A stretch of DNA of 64,000 nt, taken from positions 8,800-72,799 of the forward strand of contig CAZKIU010000016.1 in NCBI GenBank assembly GCA_964552955.1. The letters run 5' to 3'. The notes beneath the pieces are model-generated. The model was not told the origin of the DNA and did not search any database. It worked only from the letters and a program-made list of their open reading frames with translations. How positions within the stretch are numbered: the stretch's first letter is position 1; every line of letters begins with the position of its first letter. Below, piece by piece: positions 27,959-36,358 of this stretch. The DNA is from UBA1413 sp964552955. Its GTDB lineage: Bacteria; Bacteroidota; Bacteroidia; Bacteroidales; Prolixibacteraceae. Position numbers and translations under genes: made by a program.

Positions 27959-30667
27959 ATGCGAAAGAAAATTTTGCCCATACTCCTCTTTTTATTGGTG
28001 GGTGTCACCGGTGCATGGGGACAGGTTACCGACAGTACTCTTTTTTCAGTTTACTACGGGAGCCCCAAAAAGCTCACCATTGCCGGCGTCGACATTTCCG
28101 GCATCCGTTATCTCGACCGCGACGTACTGATACAGCTCTCCGGACTGAGTGTCGGGCAGGAGATTGACGTACCCGGGGAAGAGGTGACCGCCGCCATCAG
28201 AAAACTGTGGCAACAGGGTCTCTTTTCTGATATTAAAATCAGCGCCGCCAAAATAAGTGGCAACGAGATCTGGCTGGACATTTATCTTCAAGAACGCCCC
28301 CGCATGGGCGATGTGAACTACTCGGGGATTTCCAAATCGGAAAAAGATGACATCACCGCCAAGGTGCTGCTGCTCAAGGGGAGTCAGGTGACCGATAACC
28401 AGATCAACAACGCACAGCGCCTGATCCGCAATATCTTTCTGGAAAAGGGATTTCTCAATACGGAAGTGAACATCATCCAGCGCGACGATACGACACAGGC
28501 CAATACCATCATCCTGGATATCAACGTCGATAAGAAGGAAAAGGTAAAAGTCCAGGATGTGATCATTCACGGGAATGAAGAGGTGAAGGAGGCCGTTCTG
28601 GAGCGGGCCATGAAAAAAACCAACGCCAAAAAGCTGACCAATTTCTTCAGGACCAAGAAATATCTGGAAGATAAGTTCCGTGAAGACAAGGTGAACCTGG
28701 TCAAGAAGTACAACCAGAAAGGCTACCGTGATGCCGTAGTGGTCAGGGATTCGGTCTATGCAGCAGACAAGAAGAACCGGGTCAACGTGGAGATGTGGGT
28801 CGAAGAGGGGGACCGCTACTATTTCCGTGATATCCGCTGGGTAGGCAACACCATATATCCTTCAGATTACCTGAGTACTTATCTGGGCATCAAAAAGGGG
28901 GATGTCTTCGACCAGAAGCTGTTGAACAAGCGACTCAAGGAGGATGAAGATGCCGTACTGAATATTGCCTATCAGGACAATGGTTATCTCTTTTCTGACA
29001 TCGAACCGGTGGAAGTGAACATCGACAAAGACAGCATCGATTTGGAGATGCGGATATATGAAGGGAAGCAGGCCACCATCAACAAGATTGGGATTGTCGG
29101 GAATACCAAAACGCACGAGCACGTGGCCCGGCGGGAACTGCGGACTTACCCGGGAGATTTGTACAGCAAGACCAACATCATCCGTTCTGTCCGTGAGCTG
29201 GCGCAGTTGGGCCATTTCGACCCGGAGGCCATCTTGCCCGATGTGGTCCCCCACCCTGAAGATGGGACGGTAGACGTCAACTACGAACTCGAGGAGAAAG
29301 CCAACGACCAGATCGAACTTTCGGGGGGCTGGGGTGCCGGTATGTTCGTAGGTTCTGTGGGGTTGAAATTCGCCAACTTCTCGGCACGTAATATCCTGAA
29401 TAAGGAGGCCTGGCGCCCCCTCCCCAGTGGTGACGGTCAGACCCTGAGCTTGCGCTACCAGACCAGCGGCCAGTATTACAAAACCGCCAGCCTCTCCTTC
29501 TTTGAGCCCTGGCTGGGAGGTAAAAAACCCAACTCCTTCTCCATGTCCTTCTCGTGGTCACGCGTTAACTTCAGCGCCAACAACTACTACCAGAATTACT
29601 ACAATAATCCCTATAGCGGCTATGGTGGTTATGGCGGATACTCCCCCTACGGTTATGGCGGGTATTCCCCTTATGGTTACGGCGGATACGGCTCGTATGG
29701 TTATGGCGGCTACGGCAGCTACTATGGCGGTTATGGCGGTTATTACCCGACCTACACCTATGACTACGATTCGGAAGATTCGGATGAGGCCAATGATGAG
29801 ATCTGGGAAACCCTGGCCTTTTCCCTGGGGTATGGCTACAGGCTTAAATGGCCCGATGACTACTTCACCATCACCCATGAAGTAGCCTTCGAACACTACA
29901 ATCTCCAGAATATGGCCACCTATTTTGATTTTCTGGCCGACGAACAGGGTAATGTAAATGGGACCAGCAACAACATTAGTTTCAAGACCGTCATCGGCCG
30001 CAATTCGGTCGACAATCCCCTCTATTCAAGAAAGGGATCGGCATTCTCGCTGACCATGAAGTTCACTCCCCCCTACTCCTGGTTCTCAAAGACCGACTGG
30101 AGCGACCCCGATGTTTCCAATGCCGACAAATACCGGTGGATCGAATACCATAAATGGCTCTTCAAAGGGCAATCTTACAATGCCCTCAGCCGCAATACCA
30201 ACCTGGTACTCCGCACTGCCTTTGAAATGGGTTTCCTGGGCTATTTCAACGAAAACCGCCAGTCCCCCTTCGAAGGATTTATCGTCGGTGGTTCGGGGAT
30301 GTCGGGGTACAGCTATTACGGCACCGATTACGTCTCACTGCGGGGGTACAAGGATTATAGTCTGAGTTACCGGCGCAACGGCTCGAAGATGTACTCCAAG
30401 TTCACCATGGAACTCCGCTACCCGGTCACCCTGAAACCCAGCGCCACCATCTATGCCCTGACCTTCCTGGAAGCCGGAAATACCAACGACCTCTTCCGAG
30501 ACTACAACCCCTTCAAGTTGTACCGTTCAGCCGGCGCCGGGGTGAGGATTTACCTGCCGATGTTCGGACTGATGGGTATCGACTGGGGGTATGGTTTTGA
30601 CCAGATTCCCTGGTCGGGTGACTCCCACGGCAGTAATTTCCACTTTGTTATTGGACAGCAATTCTGA
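27959..30667 (+). CDS. bamA: BamA/TamA-type outer-membrane assembly protein with a Gly/Tyr-rich loop
   Basis: A 902-residue Omp85 protein. After a signal peptide (residues 1-22) come about five POTRA repeats, e.g. ISGIRYLDRDVLIQLSGLS, IHGNEEVKEAVLERAM and IVGNTKTHEHVARRELRTYP. The barrel from about residue 440 has IELSGGWGAGMFVGSVG, the late VGGSGMSGYSYYGTDYVSLR loop (RGY motif in VSLRGYKDYS), and ends FHFVIGQQF. Residues about 541-612 are an unusual Gly/Tyr-rich segment followed by an acidic stretch. The block uppS-bamA-skp is typical. It inserts outer-membrane proteins into the membrane. Confidence 0.94.
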   Translation: MRKKILPILLFLLVGVTGAWGQVTDSTLFSVYYGSPKKLTIAGVDISGIRYLDRDVLIQLSGLSVGQEIDVPGEEVTAAIRKLWQQGLFSDIKISAAKISGNEIWLDIYLQERPRMGDVNYSGISKSEKDDITAKVLLLKGSQVTDNQINNAQRLIRNIFLEKGFLNTEVNIIQRDDTTQANTIILDINVDKKEKVKVQDVIIHGNEEVKEAVLERAMKKTNAKKLTNFFRTKKYLEDKFREDKVNLVKKYNQKGYRDAVVVRDSVYAADKKNRVNVEMWVEEGDRYYFRDIRWVGNTIYPSDYLSTYLGIKKGDVFDQKLLNKRLKEDEDAVLNIAYQDNGYLFSDIEPVEVNIDKDSIDLEMRIYEGKQATINKIGIVGNTKTHEHVARRELRTYPGDLYSKTNIIRSVRELAQLGHFDPEAILPDVVPHPEDGTVDVNYELEEKANDQIELSGGWGAGMFVGSVGLKFANFSARNILNKEAWRPLPSGDGQTLSLRYQTSGQYYKTASLSFFEPWLGGKKPNSFSMSFSWSRVNFSANNYYQNYYNNPYSGYGGYGGYSPYGYGGYSPYGYGGYGSYGYGGYGSYYGGYGGYYPTYTYDYDSEDSDEANDEIWETLAFSLGYGYRLKWPDDYFTITHEVAFEHYNLQNMATYFDFLADEQGNVNGTSNNISFKTVIGRNSVDNPLYSRKGSAFSLTMKFTPPYSWFSKTDWSDPDVSNADKYRWIEYHKWLFKGQSYNALSRNTNLVLRTAFEMGFLGYFNENRQSPFEGFIVGGSGMSGYSYYGTDYVSLRGYKDYSLSYRRNGSKMYSKFTMELRYPVTLKPSATIYALTFLEAGNTNDLFRDYNPFKLYRSAGAGVRIYLPMFGLMGIDWGYGFDQIPWSGDSHGSNFHFVIGQQF
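29581..29760 (+). repeat. Gly/Tyr-rich low-complexity codons inside bamA
   Basis: The segment encodes GYGGYGGYSPYGYGG, SPYGYGGYGSYGYGG and GSYYGGYGGYYP, built from repeated TATGGCGGT-type codons. It lies in an extracellular or periplasmic turn of the barrel and is followed by EDSDEANDEIW. Codon-level repetition suggests expansion by slippage. Confidence 0.85.
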
Positions 30668-30733
30668 TCGTTGTGAGTTTGGCGCGCTATTTGTAAAAAC
30701 AATTCCGGAGTAAAAAATTAAATTGAATAAATC

Positions 30734-31246
30734 ATGAAGAAAACCATTCTGACCCTGGGAATTTTGCTGGCCTTCACGACCGCAGGGCTCGCCCAGAAAT
30801 TTGCCTTCATCGATTCAGAGTACATCCTGAAAAACATCCCGGCTTTCAATGCGGCCCAGGAACAGCTCGACCAGTTGTCAAAACAGTACCAGAAAGAGCT
30901 GGAGACCATCTACGCCGGCATCGAAAAGATGTACCAGGATTTTCAGGCAGAAAGTGTGTTGCTCTCAGAAGATATGAAGCGCAAGCGTGAAGATGTGATC
31001 ATCTCCAAGGAGAAAGAGTACAAGGATCTGCAGCGTCAGTATTTTGGTCCCAGCGGCGAACTCTTCAAGAAGCGGGAGGGACTGGTTAAACCATTACAGG
31101 ACGATATCTTTGCTGCCGTAGAGGAGATTGCCAATGAGGGGGCTTACGCCGTGATCTTTGACAAAGCTGGAGGAACCTCGCTTTTTGTCACCAACCCCAA
31201 ATTTGACCTGAGCGATCAGGTTCTGCAGAAACTGGGCTATAAATGA
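30734..31246 (+). CDS. Skp/OmpH periplasmic chaperone (first copy)
   Basis: A 170-residue secreted OmpH-family chaperone. The signal peptide is MKKTILTLGILLAFTTAGLA and the mature part begins KFAFIDSEYILKNIPAFN. A long coiled-coil follows (AQEQLDQLSKQYQKELETI to KKREGLVKPLQDD), then FDKAGGTSLFVTNPKFDLSD at the end, typical of OmpH. Skp trimers hold unfolded outer-membrane proteins and deliver them to BamA, whose gene is immediately upstream. The second skp gene follows 45-50 bp later. Confidence 0.9.
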   Translation: MKKTILTLGILLAFTTAGLAQKFAFIDSEYILKNIPAFNAAQEQLDQLSKQYQKELETIYAGIEKMYQDFQAESVLLSEDMKRKREDVIISKEKEYKDLQRQYFGPSGELFKKREGLVKPLQDDIFAAVEEIANEGAYAVIFDKAGGTSLFVTNPKFDLSDQVLQKLGYK

Positions 31247-31256
31247 TTTTAATATC

Positions 31257-31264
31257 TATATTTG
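31257..31264 (+). promoter_or_regulatory. Candidate -7 box for the second skp gene
   Basis: TATATTTG matches TAnnTTTG and lies 32 bp before the chosen ATG at 31297, giving a short leader. No strong TTG element is visible; it lies inside a probable operon, so it may be a secondary promoter. Confidence 0.4.
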
Positions 31265-31296
31265 TGACCAAAAATTAAAAAATTTCAACATTGATC

Positions 31297-31818
31297 ATGA
31301 GAAAATTAACCGCAATTTTAACATTTGCAGCCCTTTTAATGGTTGCTGGTTTTGCCGGGGCACAGGAAGCTAAATTCGGCCATATCGATCTGCAGGGGTT
31401 GATCCAGGTGATGCCCGAAAGGACAACCGCCGAGACCGCTTATAACAAGCAGGCCAAGGAACTGGAGGATCAGATGGGGACCATGCAGCAGGAGCTGGAA
31501 AACAAATACAAGGAGTATGTGACCAAGCGCGATTCGCTGTCTGACTTTGTGCGTTCGGCCAAGGAAACTGATATCCAGGATCTTCAGCAGCGGATTCAGA
31601 ATTTCAGTCAGGTTGCTCAGCAGCAGTTGCAGCAGAAACAGGCAGAAATGCTCAAACCCATCTTCGAGAAGGCTCAGAAAGCCGTGGCCGATGTAGCCAA
31701 GGAAAAAGGACTCATTTACGTCTTCGACGTGAGCGGCGAACTGGGCACCGTCCTTTACCGCTCCAATGAAAGCCTCGACCTGTTGCCCCTGGTGAAGACC
31801 AAACTGGGCATCAAGTAA
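31297..31818 (+). CDS. Skp/OmpH periplasmic chaperone (second copy)
   Basis: A 173-residue OmpH protein; ATG at 31297 (MRKLTAILTFAALLMVAGFA) rather than TTG at 31291. The mature part begins EAKFGHIDLQGLIQVMPERT, followed by a long coiled-coil (KQAKELEDQMGTMQQELENK) and the C-terminal YVFDVSGELGTVLYRSNESL. Its divergence from the first copy suggests an old duplication. A strong terminator follows, closing the envelope block. Confidence 0.9.
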   Translation: MRKLTAILTFAALLMVAGFAGAQEAKFGHIDLQGLIQVMPERTTAETAYNKQAKELEDQMGTMQQELENKYKEYVTKRDSLSDFVRSAKETDIQDLQQRIQNFSQVAQQQLQQKQAEMLKPIFEKAQKAVADVAKEKGLIYVFDVSGELGTVLYRSNESLDLLPLVKTKLGIK

Positions 31819-31870
31819 GTTTGACCACTCTTTCCGCCGGTAACGGCGGGTCACCATAACCCTATGGTAT

Positions 31871-31906
31871 GAAAGCTGCCGGGCCTACCCCGGCAGCTTT
31901 CTTTTT
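31871..31906 (+). terminator. Rho-independent terminator after the skp genes
   Basis: GAAAGCTGCCGGG (31871-31883) pairs perfectly with CCCGGCAGCTTTC (31889-31901) across a CCTAC loop, followed by TTTTTG. A 13-bp stem and T-run make this a strong terminator. Confidence 0.88.
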
Positions 31907-32068
31907 GAGAATGCCGTATAACATATCCTGAATTTTATTCCACCATTTTGTATACCTTCATTTATAAAAATGATTAGGTTTATAGGGTGATTTTAGCAAA
32001 GAGGGATCTCTTTCAGCAGCTCCGGGCCCCGATTCCGGGAGGAGTTCCGGGAAGAGGACCATAAACAT

Positions 32069-33931
32069 ATGTTGACAAATAAAACTAACGATATGCAAAG
32101 CGACCAAATATCAAAGGGAAACGATGAGAGCGGTGTTTACCAGGGGGTAAAACTGTTTGAAATAGCGTGGGAAGTATGCAATCAAGTGGGCGGCATCTAC
32201 ACCGTGATCAGGTCAAAGGTTCCGTCGGTGATTGAGAAGTGTGGCAAGGAGAATTACTTTCTCCTGGGGCCTTATATTGAGAACCAGGCGGCGGCCAACT
32301 TTGATCCATCCAGCGACTATTCAGGGCCGGTAGGACAGGCCGTCCTCAAAATGAGGGAAATGGGTTATCAGGTGCACTATGGGCAGTGGATTGTTTCCGG
32401 CCGGCCCAGGGTGGTCCTCTTCGATCCTTTTGCGGTATACAACCGGCTGGGAGAAATCAAGTATTTCATCTGGGACCACCATCACATCACCCTCCCCGAG
32501 GAGGATCCCCTGCTCAACCAGGTGGCGGCTTTCGGCTGGCAGGTCAAGGAGTTTTTCAGGATCATGTGTGAACTGGGAGGGTGCGAAGAAAAGATCATCG
32601 CCCATTTTCATGAGTGGATGGCCGGGTTGCCCATTGCGGGGATCCGCCGCGATAACCTCAACATCAAAACGGTCTTCACTACCCATGCCACCCTCCTGGG
32701 CCGTTATCTGGCGATGAACGATAATGAGTTCTACGAACATCTCGAATTCTACAACTGGGAAAAGGAAGCCAATTATTTCAACGTCAGGGCCATCGTCGAT
32801 ATTGAAAGGGCTGCCGCCCATGGGGCCCATATCTTCACCACCGTGAGCAGCGTCACGGCCCGTGAATGCAAATACCTCCTGGGAAGAGAACCCGAGGTCA
32901 TCCTACCCAACGGCCTTAATATCACCCGGTTCGAGGTACTGCACCAGATTCAGAACATGCATGCCGAAAACAAAAATAAAATCCACGACTTCGTGATGGG
33001 GCACTTCTTCCAGAGTTACTCCTTTGACCTGGATAAAACCATCTACTTCTTCACCTCCGGAAGGTACGAATACCACAACAAAGGGTATGACCTGACCCTG
33101 GAAGCGCTGGCGCGCCTCAACTGGAAGATGCAATATGCAGGAATAGACCGTACAGTGGTCTGCTTTTTCGTCACTAAGCAGCCCTTCCACTCCTTCAATC
33201 CCGAGGTGCTGGAAGCCAAGGCCCAGATTGAGGATATCCGCAGGGCCTGCGAGGAGATCGAAGAGCAATTGGGGGACAAACTCTACCGCAAAATAACTGC
33301 GGACAGTGGTCCCTATCAGTTTCCCGATCTGACAGAGATGGTCGATGACTACAACAAGCTGAAACTTCGCCGGTTCGTGCAGAGCTGGAAATCGAAAAGG
33401 CTTCCCAAGGTGGTCACCCACAACCTCATCGATGACCAGAAGGATGACATTCTCAATTTCCTGCGTACCGCCAACCTGGTCAACAACCAGCACGACAAGG
33501 TCAAGGTGGTCTACCATCCCGATTTTGTTTCGGCTTCCAACCCGCTCTTTAAGATGGACTATTCCCAGTTTGTCAGGGGTTGTCACCTGGGCATCTTCCC
33601 CAGTTATTATGAGCCATGGGGTTATACGCCCCTGGAGAGCCTGGCCAGTGGTATTCCTTCGGTGACCAGTGATCTGTCGGGGTTCGGCGATTACATCCTG
33701 CACAACTTTCCCGATCATGACAAGGCGGGGATGTTCATCGTGGAGCGGAGGTCGCGCGATTTCAATCAGGCCGCCAGCCAGCTGGCCGACATCTTGTTCC
33801 GGTTCGTACAGCAGAACCGCCGTGAGCGCATCGCCATGCGTAACAACTGCGAGGCAGCATCGCCCCATTTCGACTGGACCAACCTGGGCCGCTTCTACGA
33901 CCAGGCCTACGAACGGGCCCTGAACGCCTGA
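32069..33931 (+). CDS. GT3-type glycogen synthase
   Basis: A 620-residue glycosyltransferase resembling eukaryotic GT3 glycogen synthases rather than bacterial GT5 GlgA. The N-terminus reads LFEIAWEVCNQVGGIYTVI, where yeast Gsy has EVxNxVGGIYTVLxSK. Further matches are HFHEWMAGLPI, FTTHATLLGRYLA and PSYYEPWGYTPLESLASG, the last containing the E-x7-E motif of retaining GT-B enzymes. It should elongate alpha-1,4-glucan for storage. ATG 32069 is used; 32093 is an alternative. Known relatives in Bacteroidota use GT3 enzymes. A 27-bp minisatellite begins 11 bp after its stop. Confidence 0.85.
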   Translation: MLTNKTNDMQSDQISKGNDESGVYQGVKLFEIAWEVCNQVGGIYTVIRSKVPSVIEKCGKENYFLLGPYIENQAAANFDPSSDYSGPVGQAVLKMREMGYQVHYGQWIVSGRPRVVLFDPFAVYNRLGEIKYFIWDHHHITLPEEDPLLNQVAAFGWQVKEFFRIMCELGGCEEKIIAHFHEWMAGLPIAGIRRDNLNIKTVFTTHATLLGRYLAMNDNEFYEHLEFYNWEKEANYFNVRAIVDIERAAAHGAHIFTTVSSVTARECKYLLGREPEVILPNGLNITRFEVLHQIQNMHAENKNKIHDFVMGHFFQSYSFDLDKTIYFFTSGRYEYHNKGYDLTLEALARLNWKMQYAGIDRTVVCFFVTKQPFHSFNPEVLEAKAQIEDIRRACEEIEEQLGDKLYRKITADSGPYQFPDLTEMVDDYNKLKLRRFVQSWKSKRLPKVVTHNLIDDQKDDILNFLRTANLVNNQHDKVKVVYHPDFVSASNPLFKMDYSQFVRGCHLGIFPSYYEPWGYTPLESLASGIPSVTSDLSGFGDYILHNFPDHDKAGMFIVERRSRDFNQAASQLADILFRFVQQNRRERIAMRNNCEAASPHFDWTNLGRFYDQAYERALNA

Positions 33932-33942
33932 CCCGCGCATTG

Positions 33943-34190
33943 CCCACCACTGCGGGAGCCGGCGGCACAGCCTCCCTGCTGCGAAAAAGGCGGCCCTGCC
34001 CCCCGTTGTGGAAGAGGCAGCCCGGCAACCCAGCTACGGAAACGGCAGCCCGGCACCCATTGCAGGAGTGATGGCTCTGTTTTCTGTTGCAGAAGAGACA
34101 GCCCAACCTCCCTGCTGCAAATGCGGTGGCTCAGCCCCCTGCTGTGGAAGCGGCGGCTCAGCACCCTTGCGGAAGCGGCGGCTCAGAACC
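33943..34190. repeat. Degenerate 27-bp tandem repeat (about nine units) between glycogen synthase and murI
   Basis: Nine units are readable, beginning at about 33943, 33974, 34001, 34029, 34056, 34083, 34110, 34137 and 34164. Seven are exactly 27 bp and the others 28 and 31. The core reads CCCTGCTG...GGAAGCGG then CGGCTCAGC. Units differ by up to about half their bases, so the array is old or fast-evolving. The spacer from 33932 to 34294 holds nothing else convincing; short ORFs across it are repeat by-products. Confidence 0.85.
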
Positions 34191-34294
34191 AGACCAGGAA
34201 AAGAAAAAAGTATTTACAGAACAGAAATGATTAGAATGACAGACAGATGGATAAGCCCTGGGGATGACTTCCCCGGGCTACTAATGGATAGGGT

Positions 34295-35179
34295 ATGTCA
34301 CAACTAAGAGATCATAGCGTCCAGGCCCCGGGAACGGGGCCTATCGGGGTTTTCGACAGCGGCTACGGGGGGCTGACCGTCCTCCGGGAGATCCGCAGGG
34401 CCTTGCCCCGGCCCGACCTGCTTTACCTGGGCGACAATGCCCGCACGCCCTATGGGACGCGTTCCTTCAGGGTCGTCTATGAATACACCCTGGAAGCCGT
34501 CCGCTACCTTTTCGAGCAGGGGTGCCCACTGGTGATTCTGGCCTGCAATACGGCTTCGGCCAAAGCCCTGCGGAATATCCAGCAACAGGACCTCGAAAGG
34601 ATGGCTCCCGGGCGGCGCGTCCTGGGCGTCATCCGTCCCAGCGTGGAAAAGGTAGCCGATGTCACCCGCAACGGCCATATCGGCGTGCTGGGAACCCCCG
34701 GAACCGTCAGCTCCCTCTCCTACCCTATAGAACTGGAGAAATGGGCCCGGGGTAAAGTCCTCTCGACCGTCCAGGAAGCGTGTCCCATGTGGGTTCCCCT
34801 GGTCGAAAACAATGAAATGGACTCCCCCGGCACCGATTGGTTTGTGGAGAAAAACATCAGACAACTACTGGAAAAAGATCCCCTGATGGATACGGTCATC
34901 CTGGGGTGTACCCATTATCCCCTGTTATTGGAGAGCATCCGGAAATTCATGCCGCCGGGCATCACCATTATTGACCAGGGACCGGTGGTGGCGGTCAAGC
35001 TTGTGGAATACCTCAGGCGCCACCCCGAGATCAGCCGGCAGGTCACAGAAAACGGAACCACCCGTTTTCTAACCACCGAATCAGCCAGCCTTTTCGAGTC
35101 GCGGGCTGCCCTCTTCCTGGGGGAGACGGTGGTGGCAGAAACGGTGACCATCGACACCCGCCAAGACCTTCCGGGATAA
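34295..35179 (+). CDS. murI: Glutamate racemase
   Basis: A 294-residue enzyme making D-glutamate for peptidoglycan. The sequence begins MSQLRDHSVQAPGTG, then GVFDSGYGGLTVLREI. The first catalytic cysteine is in ILACNTASAKAL and the second in VILGCTHYPLLL. YLGDNARTPYG and VGVL-type core strands also fit. The stop codon at 35177-35179 lies next to a 21-bp minisatellite, and a 27-bp array precedes it. The gene is thus flanked on both sides by tandem repeats. Confidence 0.93.
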   Translation: MSQLRDHSVQAPGTGPIGVFDSGYGGLTVLREIRRALPRPDLLYLGDNARTPYGTRSFRVVYEYTLEAVRYLFEQGCPLVILACNTASAKALRNIQQQDLERMAPGRRVLGVIRPSVEKVADVTRNGHIGVLGTPGTVSSLSYPIELEKWARGKVLSTVQEACPMWVPLVENNEMDSPGTDWFVEKNIRQLLEKDPLMDTVILGCTHYPLLLESIRKFMPPGITIIDQGPVVAVKLVEYLRRHPEISRQVTENGTTRFLTTESASLFESRAALFLGETVVAETVTIDTRQDLPG

Positions 35180-35184
35180 AAGCG

Positions 35185-35385
35185 ATTCCCGGAGCGGGAC
35201 GATAATTTTCCGGAACAGATAAAAGACTTTCCGGAGGAGATAAACAACTTTCCGGAGCAGATAAACAACCATCCGGAGCGTACAGCTTACTTGGCGGAGC
35301 AGGCTGTTTACCTTATGGACCGGTCAGCACCATTTCCGGAGCGGTCAGCTTACTTACCAGACCAGATAACTTACTTTACGGAGGA
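35185..35385. repeat. Degenerate 21-bp tandem repeat (about ten units) between murI and the lipid kinase
   Basis: Units of exactly 21 bp start at 35185, 35206, 35227, 35248, 35269, 35290, 35311, 35332 and 35353. A partial tenth unit begins at 35374. The core is CTTTCCGGAGCAGATAA. The phase extends back into the murI stop (CTTCCGGGATAA) and forward over the last codons and stop of the minus-strand lipid-kinase gene. So the array spans two convergent gene ends. Confidence 0.88.
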
Positions 35386-36324
35386 ATCCTCTCCCCTGAT
35401 AATCCTCATTCCCAGAGGGATAATCGAAAAGGAAAATGGCGAATGGCCGAGTGATTCGCCATCGGCTTCCACCTGTAGTTCAGGCTGTGAATCAATCTGA
35501 ATATTCCGTGTTTTGAAGGAGATGACCTCGGGCAGACGGGTATAGGAGCCATCGAGGAGTTTGAGGATATTGCGCATCACCTTGAACTTCCCGATAGGAC
35601 GGATGACTGTCAGGTCAAAGAGGCCATCGTCGGCCACGGCCAGGGGAGCCTGTTTCATACCTCCGCCATTGTACTGGCCGATGGCTACAGACATGCTGAA
35701 GACCTCGGGCTCGATGGTCTGGTCATCGGTGGTAATGGTGGTGTGGGTGGTTTTAAAAGAGAAGAGACTGGCGAAGATATGCACGAAATAGGAAAGGGGG
35801 TTGCCTTTGCCCAGTTCCTTGTCGCGGTTGGCTTTTTCCAGCACCATGGCATCGAAGCCCATGCCCGCGATATTCACGAAGTAACGTTGGGCCGTTCCCC
35901 CGTCGTGGTGGTGATACCTGAGCAGGCCCACATCCTGGACAAAGATCTGGTGGCGCACGATCAATGCGATAGCCTTTCTGTAGTCATTGGGAATCCCGAA
36001 CATCCGGCACCAGTCGTTGCCTGTGCCTACAGGAATCATGCCCAGGAGAATTGTGGAAGGATCAGCATGATGCTGGGTAAAAATGCCGTTCACCACTTCG
36101 TTGAGGGTTCCATCGCCTCCGACGACGATGAACTTACGGAAACCCGCCTGGATATATTTCCGCGTGAGCTCGATGGCATGGCCCCGGTGGCGGGTGAAAA
36201 AACTCATGTAATCCAGTCCGGCCTCAGCCATTAAACCGGTGATTCTTTTCCAGTCCTGCTTGCCTTTTTGTTTTCCCGCGTTGGGGTTGACAATGATAAA
36301 CCACTTTTCGGAAGTCTGCGCCAT
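35371..36324 (-). CDS. Diacylglycerol/lipid kinase family protein (YegS-like)
   Basis: A 317-residue DAGK-catalytic-domain protein phosphorylating diacylglycerol or a sphingoid lipid. The ATP site begins WFIIVNPNAGKQKGKQDWKR. The hallmark GGDGTLNEVVNG is at FIVVGGDGTLNEVVNGIF, followed by GMIPVGTGNDWCRMFGIP. The C-terminal half is beta-rich with IQIDSQPELQVEADGESLG, the YegS-type end. Its last codons lie in the 21-bp array. Bacteroidota make sphingolipids, so ceramide or a precursor is possible, but the substrate is not shown. Confidence 0.88.
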   Translation of the reverse strand: MAQTSEKWFIIVNPNAGKQKGKQDWKRITGLMAEAGLDYMSFFTRHRGHAIELTRKYIQAGFRKFIVVGGDGTLNEVVNGIFTQHHADPSTILLGMIPVGTGNDWCRMFGIPNDYRKAIALIVRHQIFVQDVGLLRYHHHDGGTAQRYFVNIAGMGFDAMVLEKANRDKELGKGNPLSYFVHIFASLFSFKTTHTTITTDDQTIEPEVFSMSVAIGQYNGGGMKQAPLAVADDGLFDLTVIRPIGKFKVMRNILKLLDGSYTRLPEVISFKTRNIQIDSQPELQVEADGESLGHSPFSFSIIPLGMRIIRGEDSSVK

Positions 36325-36358
36325 GTTACCTGATTAACCGTTGATCCCGCATACAGTG

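Noticed and set aside
34008..34307. A 99-residue ORF across the 27-bp array
   Set aside because: It consists of repeat translation, begins inside the array and overlaps the start of murI in another frame.
33943..35385. CRISPR array
   Set aside because: The repeats are contiguous with no unique spacers and no cas genes are near; they are minisatellites.
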